This document shows positions 49,723-60,692 of a stretch of DNA of 64,000 nucleotides, piece after piece; positions within the stretch are counted from its first letter, which is position 1, and every line of letters starts with the position of its first letter. Location: NCBI GenBank assembly GCA_021292165.1, contig JAHFWL010001297.1:1-64000 (forward strand), read 5' to 3'. A program made the position numbers and the translations under genes. This DNA comes from Shinisaurus crocodilurus. Taxonomy: Eukaryota > Chordata > Lepidosauria > Squamata > Shinisauridae. The notes under the pieces are model-generated. The model was not told the DNA's origin. It was given only the letters and a program-made list of their open reading frames with translations, and did not search any database.

Positions 49723-50640
49723 TGTCAAGTGCTTAATTTTGACTGGATCCCATGCCTTTTATATTTTTTTTAAAATGCACATATTTGTCTTCTCAGTAAC
49801 TCCTGACCATTTTAACATCTCAAGCCCATGTTGGTGTAAAGATTTGGATTTAGACTTGAACTTGGGACTCATGCTCCAAAATTGTTTCATCCAGTTACGC
49901 CATTCATATTCTCTTTTCTCAGTAAAGTGCATGAATTTGACTCATCTATTTGATGAACAGAAAACTTTAGACTGCCACATACCAAGCACAGCCACAGCAC
50001 TGCCAGTTCCCACAACACATCTTGCAATATTTGAAGTTTATCTTTTAGGCTCAGCTGCCAGGAGTTGGGCAACTGCATGAGGGGGAAATGTGTGTTTCAA
50101 GCTTGCATGGCTGCCAAGAAAAAACTTGACAACATGCATTGATTTAGTTCTAATAAGCTTCAACACAGAAAAGCAGATAAATAGAAAACAAGCATTGTCA
50201 CAACAACAACCACAACAACCACCTCATAATTCAAATATTATAGTTGTTGTTGAATTTAAGGAGAGAGCTGCCACCACTCTGGACTCACCCTTGTAAAAAC
50301 GCAGAGTTTTTCCTTGCGAGGAGAACAAGGAAATTGCTACACCAGTTTTCTTTTTCTGTTGTTCTCTCTAGTGGCGGCTGCACTTGACTATAGGTGGGAG
50401 TGGAAAGAGCACAGCAGAACATTTGCCAGAGAAGCAGTGTGTCAGTTCTCTTGTTTTCTCTGGCAAGGAAAAGCAAGGTGCTGCTCAAAGGGCGAAGGTA
50501 GCGCTTCTTCTTGCATGAGTCTCAAGCCACAATTGCCTATACTGGCTTCTGGAAACAGAGACCACTACAGGCACCAGGGGCCTGCATTACATGATTTTCC
50601 TTATTGAGAGCATAATGTAAATTGGCCCTATAATATCCCA
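49723..50640. other. No recognisable gene or repeat
   Basis: (CAA)-rich near 50200-50222; nothing coding recognised. Confidence 0.4.
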
Positions 50641-50900
50641 ATAACACAAACCTATGCATGCCTACTCAGAAGTAAGCCCGACTATTTATTTATTTCAGAA
50701 AAAAAATATACCATTCTCATTTAAAAATAAATAAGCCCAAAGAGTTCACAAAGTAAAATCATCACAAAATACAATTAAAAAACCAATCAATAAAACAATG
50801 ATAAAACAATAAAATGTCCCATTAAAATAACTAAGAGTAGCTGGCAACGCAAGCAGTCAGGAAAATAACTGAGCAAAAAAATACACATTTAATTGTTGGT
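50641..50900 (-). mobile_element. Foldback fragment plus L2-like LINE 3' tail
   Basis: 'cctatgcatgcctactcag', 'aagtaagcccgact' is one arm of the GCAATCCTATGC family. From 50684 (TTTA)n, then an A-rich antisense LINE 3' UTR resembling 15342-15500. Confidence 0.4.
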
Positions 50901-51017
50901 GGAAACACTCCATAGTCTCCAATTGCCAGGACCCTCACGAAAACCCTTAAGCCCTCACGGCTTCCCACTTTGTCATGCAGAGTCCCAAATTCCCCTGCCT
51001 CCCACAACTACAAGCTA

Positions 51018-51115
51018 CTTTAAAGTGCTCTTAAAGGGGCCATGGGCAAAATTGCAGCTAAGCTTGCAGTTTTAGCTTAGCTGTAATTTTGCCCATGACC
51101 CCTTTAAGAGTAGCT
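51018..51115. repeat. Long palindrome
   Basis: 'gctcttaaaggggccatggg', 'caaaattgcagctaagc' pairs with 'gcttagctgtaattttgccc', 'atgacccctttaagag'. Arms ~37 bp, loop ~13 bp. Possibly a decayed MITE. Confidence 0.75.
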
Positions 51116-51656
51116 CTCTGCTTAGGCTCGAACAGCCACAGTAAGCAGGGAGGGAACAGATGCTGCTAAGCTGGGACGCCAGACAAGGATGTGTGTGCGC
51201 GCTTGCATGCATGCTCTACCTGCTGCCTCTACTGCCAGGTGAGGATGTGTGTGCACGCATGCTCTATCTGCTGCAGGTTGCTGTGGGAAAGGGATTAGCT
51301 GGGTGAAAAGAAAAGGAGGTGGAGGCTGCACCTACTGGCCTGGACCGAGGGAGAGGTGAATGGGGGAATTTATCACATGATTCCTATCTTTATATTGCCA
51401 AAGATTTTATTTCCTAACAGAGCTGACTCTGTGCCTCTAACAGGTGAGATACAGTGTCAGAAGGAAATGCAAGAAACTTCCCCTTCCCTCTGAAGCACCA
51501 TGTTTGGGGGTGTGGGGTGGGTAAGCTTCACCTGTTGAATTTGTACCAATCCTGACAATTTTAAAACAAAAAGAAAGAGATTGCCCTGCAAGCAGTTCTG
51601 TTTGTCCATGCACTTTTCTCTGTGCCAAATGTGGTCAATATTTGATTTACATAAAA
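51116..51656. other. No recognisable gene or repeat
   Basis: A 'ggatgtgtgtgcgcgcttgc' motif recurs at 51188 and 51243 (ggatgtgtgtgcacgc), a small duplication of ~55 bp. Nothing coding. Confidence 0.4.
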
Positions 51657-51794
51657 CAGGGGTGGGAATTGTGTGGCCCTCTAGATGTTGTTGGACTGCA
51701 ACTCCCAGCATTCTTCACCATTGGCTCAGCTGGTGAGGGCAGCTGGGAGTTGCAGTCCAACAACATCTGGAAGGCTGTACAATTCTCACCCCTG
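51657..51794. mobile_element. Palindromic hAT MITE (CAGGGGTGGGAA family)
   Basis: 138 bp, start CAGGGGTGGGAATTGTG, end inverse ATTCTCACCCCTG. Arms pair through 'gttgttggactgcaactccc' and its inverse. Flanks ACATAAAA (51649-51656) and CCATAAAA (51795-51802) match 7/8. Confidence 0.9.
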
Positions 51795-52021
51795 CCATAA
51801 AAGGTATGAGATCGCTTTGAGGCTATCTTTTTCCTGCTCTTTCCAAATCCACAACTGATGCACTATATAACTTTGACTTTTGTTTCTAAATGTTGCAGAG
51901 TGCTTTCCTTTGGTATAAAACATGAAACAGGCTCCCTGGTGACACTGAAACTAAGTGGCAGTAACTCTTTTGCTTGTGTTGTGCTGTTCCGATTTGAGTT
52001 TTATAGAAAGGATTTTTGTAC

Positions 52022-52102
52022 TTTAGGATGTAATCCTATACACACTTTCCTGTAAGTCCCATTGAGCGTAATAGGACTTACTTCTGAGTACACATGCATA
52101 GC
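52022..52102. mobile_element. Palindromic MITE, GCAATCCTATGC family
   Basis: 'ggatgtaatcctatacacac', 'gtaagtcccattgagcg' opposite 'aataggacttacttctgag', 'tacacatgcatag'. Confidence 0.6.
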
Positions 52103-52107
52103 CAGTG

Positions 52108-52735
52108 CAGAGCTTTCAGCACGGGAATCATAGGAGTAATCTAGCTGCCACATTCTGCCCTAGCTGCGGCTTCTGAACCTCAAGGGCACCCCCAAAAGCG
52201 CATTACAATAGTCCAATCTTGAGGTTACCAATGCATGTACCACTGTGGCCAGACTATCCCTGTCCAGGAATGGTCATAGCTGTTGTACCAACAAAGCTGG
52301 TAATAGGCACTCTTTGCCACCTAAACACTTGGGCCTCCAGTGACAGGTGAATAAAAGAACACCCCCAGACTATGTACCAATCCCTGTAGAGTGCAACCAT
52401 ATCCAGGACAGGTAAATTACCCAACTCCCAGATCAGAGAACTGCCTACCCACAGAGCCTCCGTCTTACCAGGATTCAATTTCTGTTGCTTGGGCCTCATC
52501 CAGCCCACCACTGAATCCAGGCACCAGTCCAGGCTGTGCATGGCCACACCTGACTGAGATGTAACAGAGGAAAAAATGCTGGGTGTCAGCCACGTACTGA
52601 TGACACCTCAGCCCAAATCCTGTAATGACTACACTCAGTGGCTTCATATAGATTCTTAAGCACTGGTGATGGGATAATGCCCTGTGAGACCCTGTAGTAC
52701 AATTGCCAAGGGGCTGAGACACAATCCCACATAGT
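52108..52735 (-). mobile_element. L2-like LINE, reverse-transcriptase region remnant
   Basis: Read leftward, two overlapping frames (52465-52722 and 52254-52547) together give the L2 order: a degenerate catalytic box where HQYVADTQHFFL stands for a YADDTQ-type motif, then KLNPGKTEALWVGSS, then SLEAQVFRWQRV. The catalytic YADD is broken (V inserted, second Asp lost) and frames shift, so it is dead. It overlaps in family with 41033-41308, which carries the following segment. Confidence 0.7.
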
Positions 52736-52771
52736 CTGTGGCTGCAAATGGGGAGGCAGCTTTGCTCACAG

Positions 52772-52944
52772 TGTCATAGATTTCATAGAGTTGGAAGGAG
52801 CCTACAAGGCTATTGAGTCCAACCCCCTGCTCAATGCAGGAAACTAGAGGAGGGGTCTCCCATCCAAGTAATACGGTAACCAGGCTTGACCCTGCTTAGC
52901 TTTCCACACTCAGACAAGCTGAGCCAGCATAAGCCACAGGCCTG
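52772..52944 (-). mobile_element. 5S-rRNA-like/CR1 SINE, copy 4
   Basis: On the minus strand: 'caggcctgtggcttatgctg', 'gtctgagtgtggaaagctaa', 'gcagggtcaagcctgg', a small insertion (ttaccgtattac), 'ttggatgggagacccctcc', then the CR1 tail ending 'tctatgaaatctatgac'. The insertion lies between the intermediate element and the C box. Confidence 0.8.
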
Positions 52945-53891
52945 TATGCCGATGGAGCAGGGCAGGTTGTGGCCCCACCTAAACAACTTCCCTGGCTGTA
53001 TTCTTGTAAATATATCCTATAGATATCAATTGGAGTAATTGGCTTCTATGAGAGGAGTAGGCAAGTGAGAACTGTGAGAGGGGCTCTGTGGCCAAAGCCC
53101 CCCATTCCTTGTAGGATCCTGGTCACATGTTCCAGCATGCCCACATCTGCTGCAGGTGGGTAGGCACCCTGGTGCCCTACAGAGGTTTTCAACTATAACT
53201 CCCATAAGCCTCAGCCAGCATGGCTGATGGTCAGGGATTATGGGAGCTGTAGTCCAACACAGCTGAAGGGTGGCAGGTTGCCTGTCCGTGTGCTACATGA
53301 TCACTAGTTGCATTCGATTTAGAAATCCACAAGGACAGTCCTGTGAATGAGTCAGATCCTGGGGAAATTACCTTAATGGGGAAACGTCTGAAGCTTCTCC
53401 CTCCCCGGCACCCTTTCCTACATTGGCTGTCATTGTGATGGCAGTTTCAACTCTGCACGTGGGTAGCCATCGATGCCTCTTGGGATAGGGAGAAAAGGGT
53501 CCCAATGGATTCTTGTCTACTTTAAATGTTATGGGTGACCAAACCCTCATTGAGGTCAGTGGGGGAAATGGCATTCGGCTGAATGCAGCTGGGTTACACC
53601 ATGGGCGCTGTACAGCGGGTGACAACATAGCAGGCTGTCAGCAAGCACATTTAATGTAGGCTTTGTTCATTTGCTCCCCAGGGCCTAGCTTCGTGTAGAG
53701 GACGTGCCTTGGATGCTGAAGGCCCCAAATTCCATCCCTGGCTTCTCTCATTAAAATGAACTCCAGTGTCCAGACCAGAAGAGACCCTCTGCCCAAGACA
53801 CTGAAGCGCTGTGACCCGTCAAGAGTCGGCAATCATGGGCTAGACAGTCCAATTTCTTAATATTTTAATTTTTAGCAAGGAAACTTCTGGA
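52945..53891. other. No recognisable gene; decayed palindromic MITE at 53176-53278
   Basis: 53186-53275 reads 'ttttcaactataactccca', 'cagccagcatggctgatgg', 'ttatgggagctgtagtcc', a palindromic hAT-MITE relative without clear termini. The rest is unrecognised. Confidence 0.4.
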
Positions 53892-54080
53892 ACAAAGGAA
53901 GCTGCCATATACCAAGTCAGAGACCCTTGCTCCATCTAGGCTAGTACTGTTGACACTGACTGGCAGCGGCTCTCCAGGGTTTCGAGCAGGATTCTTTCCA
54001 AGTCCTACCTGGAGATGCTAGTGATCGAACCTGGGACCTTCTGCATACAAAGCAGGTGCTCTACCAGTGAGTTACCGCTG
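53892..54080 (-). mobile_element. tRNA-derived SINE
   Basis: Right end (SINE head) 'gaacctgggaccttctgc', 'aaagcaggtgctctacca' contains inverse box B and box A. Body: 'tgactggcagcggctctcc' and 'aggaagctgccatatacc'. The tRNA-like head has lost the last bases. Confidence 0.8.
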
Positions 54081-54474
54081 GTTACCAATATAGCCTGGAG
54101 TTTGAACAAATTTATATTGGGGAGGGGGCTACTTCATGATGGGACTTTTAATTGGGACAAGTTAGGTTATGAACAAGGTTATAGGAAAATAATCAGGAGG
54201 GGGAGGGTAAGAAAACCTAGGAGCAAAATAGATGCCCAGCTAGAGAGATCATCCTTTTAGGTTTATACACTCTAGTGCCAATGATGATATCAAAACCTCC
54301 CTTCCACCAGCTTGTGGTTAATCCCTTTTCCCAAGGATGTCACCTTGTAGGGAAGGATCAGGGCCAGCTAAATGGTGGTCTATATACATTCTTCACATGA
54401 CTGACCACAGAACTGGCTTTATGTGCCACCCCTTTCTGATTGGGTCTAGCATGATTTATACGAAACTAGGCATG

Positions 54475-54552
54475 TTTACTCTGTGGCATGTCTACTCAGA
54501 AGTAAGCCCCATTGAGTTCAGTGGGATTTACTTGCAAGAGAACTGTGTATAG
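54475..54552. mobile_element. Palindromic MITE, GCAATCCTATGC family
   Basis: 'gcatgtctactcagaagtaa', 'gccccattgagttcagtggg', 'atttacttgcaagagaac'. Confidence 0.5.
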
Positions 54553-54672
54553 CAATTTGTGGCCCTCTAGATGTTTAGGGCCTATTTACACTAGCCAGCA
54601 GAGTCAATGGTGGTTGATTATGGGACTTGTAGGCCAAAACATCTGGAGGGCCACATGTTGTCCACCCCTGGA
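54553..54672. mobile_element. Decayed palindromic hAT MITE
   Basis: 'tgtggccctctagatgttta' and 'aacatctggagggccacatg', 'ttgtccacccctg' are inverse arms like 51657-51794, but the left terminus is degraded and no duplication is readable. Confidence 0.55.
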
Positions 54673-55416
54673 TAGGATTGTACCTGTAAGCAATTAAATA
54701 TAAATATTGAAGAGAGGGTTTTGTGGAGTGGGGACAGGGATGGGGGTCTGATTATTTAAAAATACATCATTTTTCAATGGACAAGTTATCACTTTTTCTT
54801 CTTTTTTAATAGATGGGGAAGTTCTTTTCCATACTAAACACACATCCATTCCTACTGCCATTAATGAGCTTTGGCCAGCTCACATAGAGTGTTGACAGGC
54901 CTTGTTGAGGCAGTGCCAAGAAGAGATGAATGTTTGGCTTGGAATAGCACAATGCTCTGTTTGTTTCATTGTTATACTGGAAGTGTTAGCAAACCAATAT
55001 GACAGGATATAGAAGAACATCCAACCGAATAATATAGTTCTACATCAGCAGCAACTTCTGATGGACTACCTAGTTTCGATGAACTTTGAGGGAATCCTCC
55101 CTTTTAAAAATCAGAACAAAAATAAGTTGATTGGGGGGGGGAGGATAATGAATTCAACAGCAATTGCTAGCAGAGGAAATATGGTCTGCATACTCCCTTA
55201 TTTGCCCCTTGAGATTCCCTTCTGTTCAAGCCAGCGGTCATCAAATTGCTTATCATGCTTATTGCCTTTAGTCTTGCTTGCATACCTCTTACAGTTTGAG
55301 GTACGAATAAGGTATCAAGGGAGAAAATATAGTAGAATATGGGAAGGGATTACAGATTTTCTTAAATCTATTCCCGCTTGTGTTTCGCGGATTGTCAGAG
55401 GTCTTTCACTGACGTA
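54673..55416. other. No recognisable gene or repeat
   Basis: The longest frame (55061-55441, 126 codons) runs into the mariner-type element and has no recognisable similarity. Confidence 0.4.
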
Positions 55417-55705
55417 CAGTAATACCTTGGATTGCAAGTAACTTGGTTTGAGAGCGTTTTGCAAGACAAGCAAATTTTTAAATATTTATTTATTTATTTT
55501 ACTTGATATTGATAAAATATAATAAATAAATGTAATAAATAAATAAATATACAAGCGACGTCTTGCAATACAAGTACTGTAGTATGGCTTAAATTAAAAA
55601 TCTCTGTACAATTTTTTTGGGGGGGATTTCATTTTGATATAAGAGTGTTTTGGATTACAAGCATGTTTCCGGAACGAATTATGCTCTCAATCCAAGGCAT
55701 GACTG
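55417..55705. mobile_element. Tc1/mariner-type (pogo/Tigger-like) non-autonomous element
   Basis: Starts CAGTAATACCTTGGATTGC and ends CAATCCAAGGCATGACTG, inverse termini of ~25 bp. TA flanks both sides (55415-55416 and 55706-55707), the fixed target of this superfamily. The 289-bp body has matching subterminal 'gagagcgttttgcaagaca' / 'ataagagtgttttggatta' and an AT-rich centre. No transposase. Confidence 0.85.
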
Positions 55706-55741
55706 TAATCGGGTTCCCCCCGCCCATAATTTCGTTCAACT

Positions 55742-55806
55742 TCTGCTAATTTGCATTAGTGCAAGTGTGCATTAGTGCTAATGTTCATTAGCACTAATGC
55801 AAATTA
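55742..55806. repeat. Palindrome rich in TGCATTAGTGC
   Basis: 'gctaatttgcattagtgc' and 'gcactaatgcaaattaatgc' are inverse, with further 'cattagtgctaatg' near the centre. Confidence 0.8.
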
Positions 55807-55809
55807 ATG

Positions 55810-56139
55810 CAAACCCCCCCCAAGTGAAAAACCAGTCTGCAAGTCCATGTGACTCGGGGAAAAGCCATTCTGTTGCAGAATCCCCAGGTCAGAGTCATAG
55901 AAATCCGAACTCATTTGAATCCACTGTGGATTTCTCTGACATCCCAAGAATGTGGGAAGGGGCTGAGATAACAGCTGTTAACCCAAATTGCTCCTTGAGA
56001 TGTAATACTAGGGGGTTACCACCCCTGCTGCAACGCAGCTAGCGATATCCTTCAGAAATAGTGCAAACATCCAGTTCAATGAATCGTGTCCTTCCGTACA
56101 TAACCTGCCCAGACCTTGAGATCATCTTCAGAAGCCCTT
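55810..56139. other. No recognisable gene or repeat
   Basis: Nothing recognised. Confidence 0.4.
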
Positions 56140-56490
56140 CTCCAGGTGCACCCCACTGAATGAGTTTTAGCAAGTGGCTACTGAGGAGAGGGCCTTCTCA
56201 GTGGTGGAATGCCCTTTGCAGAGAAACTCACCTGGCACCAACATTCTGGTCTTTTTGGCACCAGGTGAAGACCTTTCCCCCCAGGTTTTTTAGTCATTAA
56301 GTTTTAAAAATTGTTTTAGTGTGTTTTTAGAGCTTTGCACTGCTGCTAGCTTTTACTCTGCTTTTATTCTGTTTTCAAGTTAAGGTTTTTATTATGTTTT
56401 ACTCTTATTGTATTTTAAAATTTTGAACTGCTGAGACAGCTTCAGCTATTGGGCGTTATAAAAATGGAATAAAACAAACAAACGGACACA
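56140..56490 (+). mobile_element. L2-like LINE 3' end
   Basis: 'gagagggccttctcagtgg', 'ggaatgccctttgcagag', 'caccaggtgaagacctttcc', then a T-rich 3' UTR and 'ctattgggcgttataaaaat', ending in AAAC repeats. Sense counterpart of 18310-18440. Confidence 0.65.
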
Positions 56491-57835
56491 ATGTTCATTT
56501 GTGGCACAATTTCAGCAGTATTCAAATTGCAAGGGGCAGAGGGGGCTCAGCCCCCTTACTTTTTATGTCAGACCCCTTAAGTACTCTTTTTAGTACTTTG
56601 CATTTCTTCTTAAAAAGCAACTGTTGAGGGAGAAGCAGAATTGGGACCAAGGTGTATAAGGAACAGTGCCCACCCTCAAACCCAGTCGCTGCTGTCTGCT
56701 TCAGGAAACTGCTGTTGTATAAGGAAGTTTCAAGTACAAGCAGATTGTAGCTGTAGGACACGGGGGGGGGGGGGAGACACAGACTGTGCCCTGCATGTGG
56801 TCCCTGCCACCCTCAGTATGCCCCCCACTGGCCCTCAAAACATAAAAAAAAAAAACAACCCAGCAAAAAAATGGTGCCCATAGCAACTAGAGTGCCAAAT
56901 GGGCCAATTTCATTTTGTTTTACTGTTTTGCTGGTAGTAATAGCTTTGATAAACACATGTGCTTTCCTAAAGTTGCTGTTCTCTAGCCTGGAAAAGAAAC
57001 AGCAGATTTCCCCAGCCCCTTCAGATTCCTTGACTCAATGGTATGTATAATTTCGGTTGCAAAGTGACTTTTTGTGTTTTTTTTAAATATGTTTTTGGAG
57101 TACCCTGGGGACTGTGTGGTGCCCCATGGACTGTGGCCAATGGGAGTCTGGGGGTCAAACGTGGCCCACAGATCTCTCACATTTGTCCACCCTTGCTGTG
57201 GGACAAAAGAACGGGGTCATCTTCTAGAAAACAATGGAATGAATTTCATGCTTCAGGTTTACCATTTTAGGGGAGAAAAAGCGAACCGAGCCCCACTGGG
57301 TACCTGCAAGGCCTTACGTGCAGCTTTAAAAAAAAACCCTTTCCTGGCTTGTCCCCTAAGGCTTGTCCCCACTCTGCATTTAGTTAGAGGTCAGTGCCAA
57401 ACTGATGCTGATTTAACCAGCAGCTGACCTACAGCAGCTGTAAAGAAAACATTTGGGAATAAGTGCTGGCAGCAACTGAAAGTGCATTTGCCTGGGTCAA
57501 GTCACCACTTTGAAGCAGGGCAAATATTTAAGATAAGCCTGAGCAAGGTACACAAATGGGTAATAACGGACATCTGATTTCATCCTGAGCGCCTGGCCAC
57601 CACTGATTATGATGAGGATGACAATGGCATGTTAGCTAGTGCATATTGGTGCCCTCCCTTGGCTCTCGTTATGCATTTTGGGTGGCAAAAAAAAGGTAAC
57701 CACAGGCAACGGGTTCATTTAACAGCCACCCATTAGCCAGGGAAGCTGTCTGTGAGTCGCTTCTTGTGCTATTTGAATAGGAGAATAGGAGAAATGGTCA
57801 AGGATGAGTGTTAAAAGACAAGAAATACATAATCT
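56491..57835. other. No recognisable gene or repeat
   Basis: G12 tract near 56763. A phrase 'caaacgtggcccacagatc' near 57156 resembles hAT-type interiors, but no termini are identifiable. Confidence 0.4.
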
Positions 57836-57839
57836 AGTT

Positions 57840-57975
57840 CAGACTTCCCCAACCTGGTGCTGTCCAGATGTTTTGGACTTCAACTGCCATCAGCCCCAGC
57901 CAGCACGGCCAGAGGTCAGGAATGCTGGGAGCTGTGGTCCAAAACATCTGAAGGACACCAGGTTCGGGAAGGCTG
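57840..57975. mobile_element. Palindromic hAT MITE (CAGACTTCCCCAACC family)
   Basis: 136 bp, start CAGACTTCCCCAACCTGGTG, end CACCAGGTTCGGGAAGGCTG. Flanks ATCTAGTT (57832-57839) and GTCTAGCT (57976-57983) match 6/8. Same length and plan as the CAGGGCTCTCCAACC copies. Confidence 0.85.
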
Positions 57976-57983
57976 GTCTAGCT

Positions 57984-58065
57984 TAGGGTAAAATGGAGAG
58001 GAAGAGGATCATGTAAGCCACATTGGGTTCCTTGGAGGGGGGGAGGGGGGATATAAATGTAATAA
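57984..58065 (+). mobile_element. Sauria SINE 3' fragment
   Basis: 'gggtaaaatggagaggaag', 'atgtaagccacattgggttc', 'ggatataaatgtaataat'. Head absent. It adjoins the MITE's duplicated octamer directly, so the MITE probably inserted into an existing SINE or its flank. Confidence 0.7.
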
Positions 58066-58075
58066 TATATATACA

Positions 58076-58108
<33 letters not shown>
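58076..58108. repeat. (CA)n microsatellite
   Basis: About 16 CA dinucleotides. Confidence 0.95.
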
Positions 58109-58111
<3 letters not shown>

Positions 58112-58265
58112 ATTACAGCAAATGGCGAAAGGAGGTGGATGGCAAGACTGCAAAAGGAAAGGGGGGAGAAGCCAGAGCAGCTTCTGCTCCCACTGAATCA
58201 GGGGATTTAAAAATAAATACACGGACTACAACTTGGCAAGCCAAGTTGGGAATAATTATATATTG

Positions 58266-58354
58266 ACAGTGCAATCCTATACATGTCTGCTCAGAAGTAA
58301 GCCCCATCAAGTTCAACGGTTTACTCTCAGGTAAGTGTGCATAGGATTGCAGAC
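58266..58354. mobile_element. Palindromic MITE, GCAATCCTATGC family (best copy)
   Basis: Left 'cagtgcaatcctatacatg', 'ctcagaagtaagccccat'; right 'gtttactctcaggtaag', 'tgtgcataggattgcag'. Confidence 0.7.
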
Positions 58355-58359
58355 TATGT

Positions 58360-58924
58360 TCTCTGAAACACAAGATGACCCTGTACTATGTAAAGGACAG
58401 AATAAAAGACAACGGAGGCCTACAGTCAGCTGTGATAAAACAGAAGAAAGGGGTTGGATAAGGGAAGGCAAAGAAGGACTCAAGACAAGCACTGCTGGAT
58501 CAGGTCAGAAACATCCCACAGCAGCCAACCAGATGCCTTCAGAAGCCCACAAACAGGGCATGAAGGCCACACACACACACACCCCATCTGTTGCTCCCCA
58601 GAGAAGATAGGTGAAAATAAATGTCTACAGTCCTTCTCAAATGTCTGTGAACAAGAAATTCCAAAGATGAGGGGCAACGATAAGGGATGCAGAAACTAGG
58701 TACGTAGGCTGTTTGATTACATTCTGCTTCGCAATCTGTCCATGCTTTGATCTCCATGGAAGCAGCTGACACCGCTCCCTTCATTTCAGCCAAAAGGCAA
58801 CACTGCTTCTCAGAGTTGTATTTTGGCTAACATGGAAAGACCATGTGTCAGATGCTTGTATAGAGATTAAAGCAGAGAGTGAAATGCTTAGTGGACAGCT
58901 TACTGGACACCTGCTCTGTTGTCC
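58360..58924. other. No recognisable gene or repeat
   Basis: Short frames only; (CA)n of six units near 58571. Confidence 0.4.
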
Positions 58925-59226
58925 CATAGCTTAAATCAGGGTGTAGTGTGGAAGCGGAAGTGGAAGAACAAGACTCTCCAAGCCATATTCATGGTGGATA
59001 AGGCTATGAATGGCTAGTAGTCCTGATGGCTATACGCTACCTCTAGTATCAGATGCAGTATGCCTATGTACACCAGTTGCTGGGGAACATGGGCTGGAGG
59101 GTGCCATTGCACTCATGCCCTACTTGTGACTTTCCAGCAGGAAGCTGGTTGGCCACTGTGTGAACAGAATGTTGGACTAGATGGACCCTTGCTCTGATCC
59201 AGCAGGCCTCTTCTTATGTTCTTATA
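58925..59226 (+). mobile_element. CR1 LINE 3' UTR
   Basis: 'catggtggataaggctatg', 'cctgatggctatacgctacc', 'gttgctggggaacatgggc', 'gatccagcaggcctcttctt', 'atgttctta'. Second empty-site reference for the hAT insertion at 6722-7384. Confidence 0.85.
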
Positions 59227-59552
59227 TTCGGACTGATCCAGCTTGCATTCTGACAGAAGCCAGGGAGAGAGAGAGAGAGAGAGAATGTTTGTATATTTAC
59301 ACAAACAGTGCAGAAGTAAGGTGCTTGCTGCTGAACATCTGCTGCAGAAGTACCTAATGCCATTTACCTGAGTTTGTGGGAATGGAACCACATTTATTCA
59401 AGGGGCCTTAACACACAAAGCTTCTGTAGCACATTGGCTAATTACCTAAGCAGAATCGCAGATGACCCACAGTGTCTTGGGTGAGCCAGATATATTTTGC
59501 AAGTGTTTTGTATGGTTACCAGATGTTTCTTTTGCTTTATTTCTGAACAGTC

Positions 59553-59554
<2 letters not shown>

Positions 59555-59615
<61 letters not shown>

Positions 59616-59617
59616 TT
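59555..59617. repeat. (TTA)n microsatellite
   Basis: About 20 units; the poly-Tyr frame over it is an artefact. A (GA)n run also lies at 59267-59284. Confidence 0.95.
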
Positions 59618-59619
59618 AA

Positions 59620-60218
59620 AGTGTTTAAAAGTGGCAGCTGGCCAGGTGGGAGTGCCTGGAAACCTTTCTTACATCACAAGAAGTCACTAGTTTTTTGCCT
59701 TGTTGCGGGAAGGAAACAACACTCTCTACATTTAATAGGAAAAGATGTTGCCCAGTTGTCAACCCCTTTTTGATTTTTAAAATGTGTACCCTGCCAAACA
59801 TGAAAGAATTCAGAGCCAATGACAGTATTATGCAAAACCAATCAGCAGTGGAATTCCATGTGCCCTGAATGAATAGGACCCCAAGGCTTCTAGATCAGGG
59901 TTAGGAAAGATTCTTCTTGAGTCTTTCAAAAAAAGTGCTGCTTATCAGAAACAGCAGCATTGGTGGACTGGGCATAAGGTAGATCTTACCCCCTAATCAG
60001 CCTGATTCTAGATTTGTCCAGATTTTTCCATTATGACTTGTGGTGCTGATTGTTCATGACTAATGGGCTTTACCACTGTTCACTGCCTCAGAATACTTGC
60101 TGATATTACAAGTTGGGCATCCTTGTTTTGAAAAGTCTTGCTCCATTTGTAAAGAATAGCAAGAAGATATATTTTGAGCTGATGTCCTTCTTCTGCACTT
60201 GTGCCACCAGCAATCCTA
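59620..60218. other. No recognisable gene or repeat
   Basis: Nothing recognised. Confidence 0.4.
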
Positions 60219-60411
60219 GGAACATAGGAAGCTGCCTTATACTGAGAAAGATCATTGGTCCATCTAGCCCAGTATTGTCCACACTGATTGGCAGTGGCTC
60301 TCCAGACTCTCAGGCAGGATTCTTTCCTGGCTCTGCCTGGAGATGCAGGGGATTGAACCTTGGACCTTCTGCATGCAAAGCAGGTGCTCTACCACTGAGC
60401 TATGGCCCCTC
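60219..60411 (-). mobile_element. tRNA-derived SINE (best copy)
   Basis: On the minus strand: GGGGCCATAGCTCAGTGGTA (box A GCTCAGTGGTAGAG), 'ttgcatgcagaaggtccaag', box B GGTTCAATCCC, then the body 'ctggagagccactgccaatc' and 'ataaggcagcttcctatg'. The head resembles tRNA-Ala-type SINE heads common in squamates. Confidence 0.85.
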
Positions 60412-60599
60412 TAAATCATCATTCCAGGCTGACAAGGCCAGTAGGCAGTGTTTGTGCATGCTGAGAACTTAATTATTTTAACCTCTTACTGAAGCTTCCA
60501 TGAGAAATTTTCTTTCCTTCCTGCTAATTGCATTTTATTACAGCCATATTATCCCCATTGCTAAGAGAACAATCCCAATCCAAGTTCCACCAGACAGTA

Positions 60600-60692
60600 G
60601 ATCGCCAGATGTTTTGGACTTCAATTCCCAGCATTCCTGCTCATTGGCCATGCTGGCAGGAGTTTCTGGGAGTTGAGGTCCCTGCCTTAGAG
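60600..60692. mobile_element. Decayed palindromic hAT MITE
   Basis: 'atgttttggacttcaattcc', 'cagcattcctgctc' opposite 'ggagtttctgggagttgag'. Terminal sequences lost. Confidence 0.45.

Noticed and set aside
55061..55441. 126-codon plus frame
   Set aside because: It crosses the left end of the mariner-type element and shows no family signature.
59462..59773. Poly-Tyr frame of 103 codons
   Set aside because: Translation of the TTA microsatellite at 59555-59617.
60360..60411. tRNA gene on the minus strand
   Set aside because: Boxes A and B are present, but no cloverleaf closes and the SINE body follows directly.
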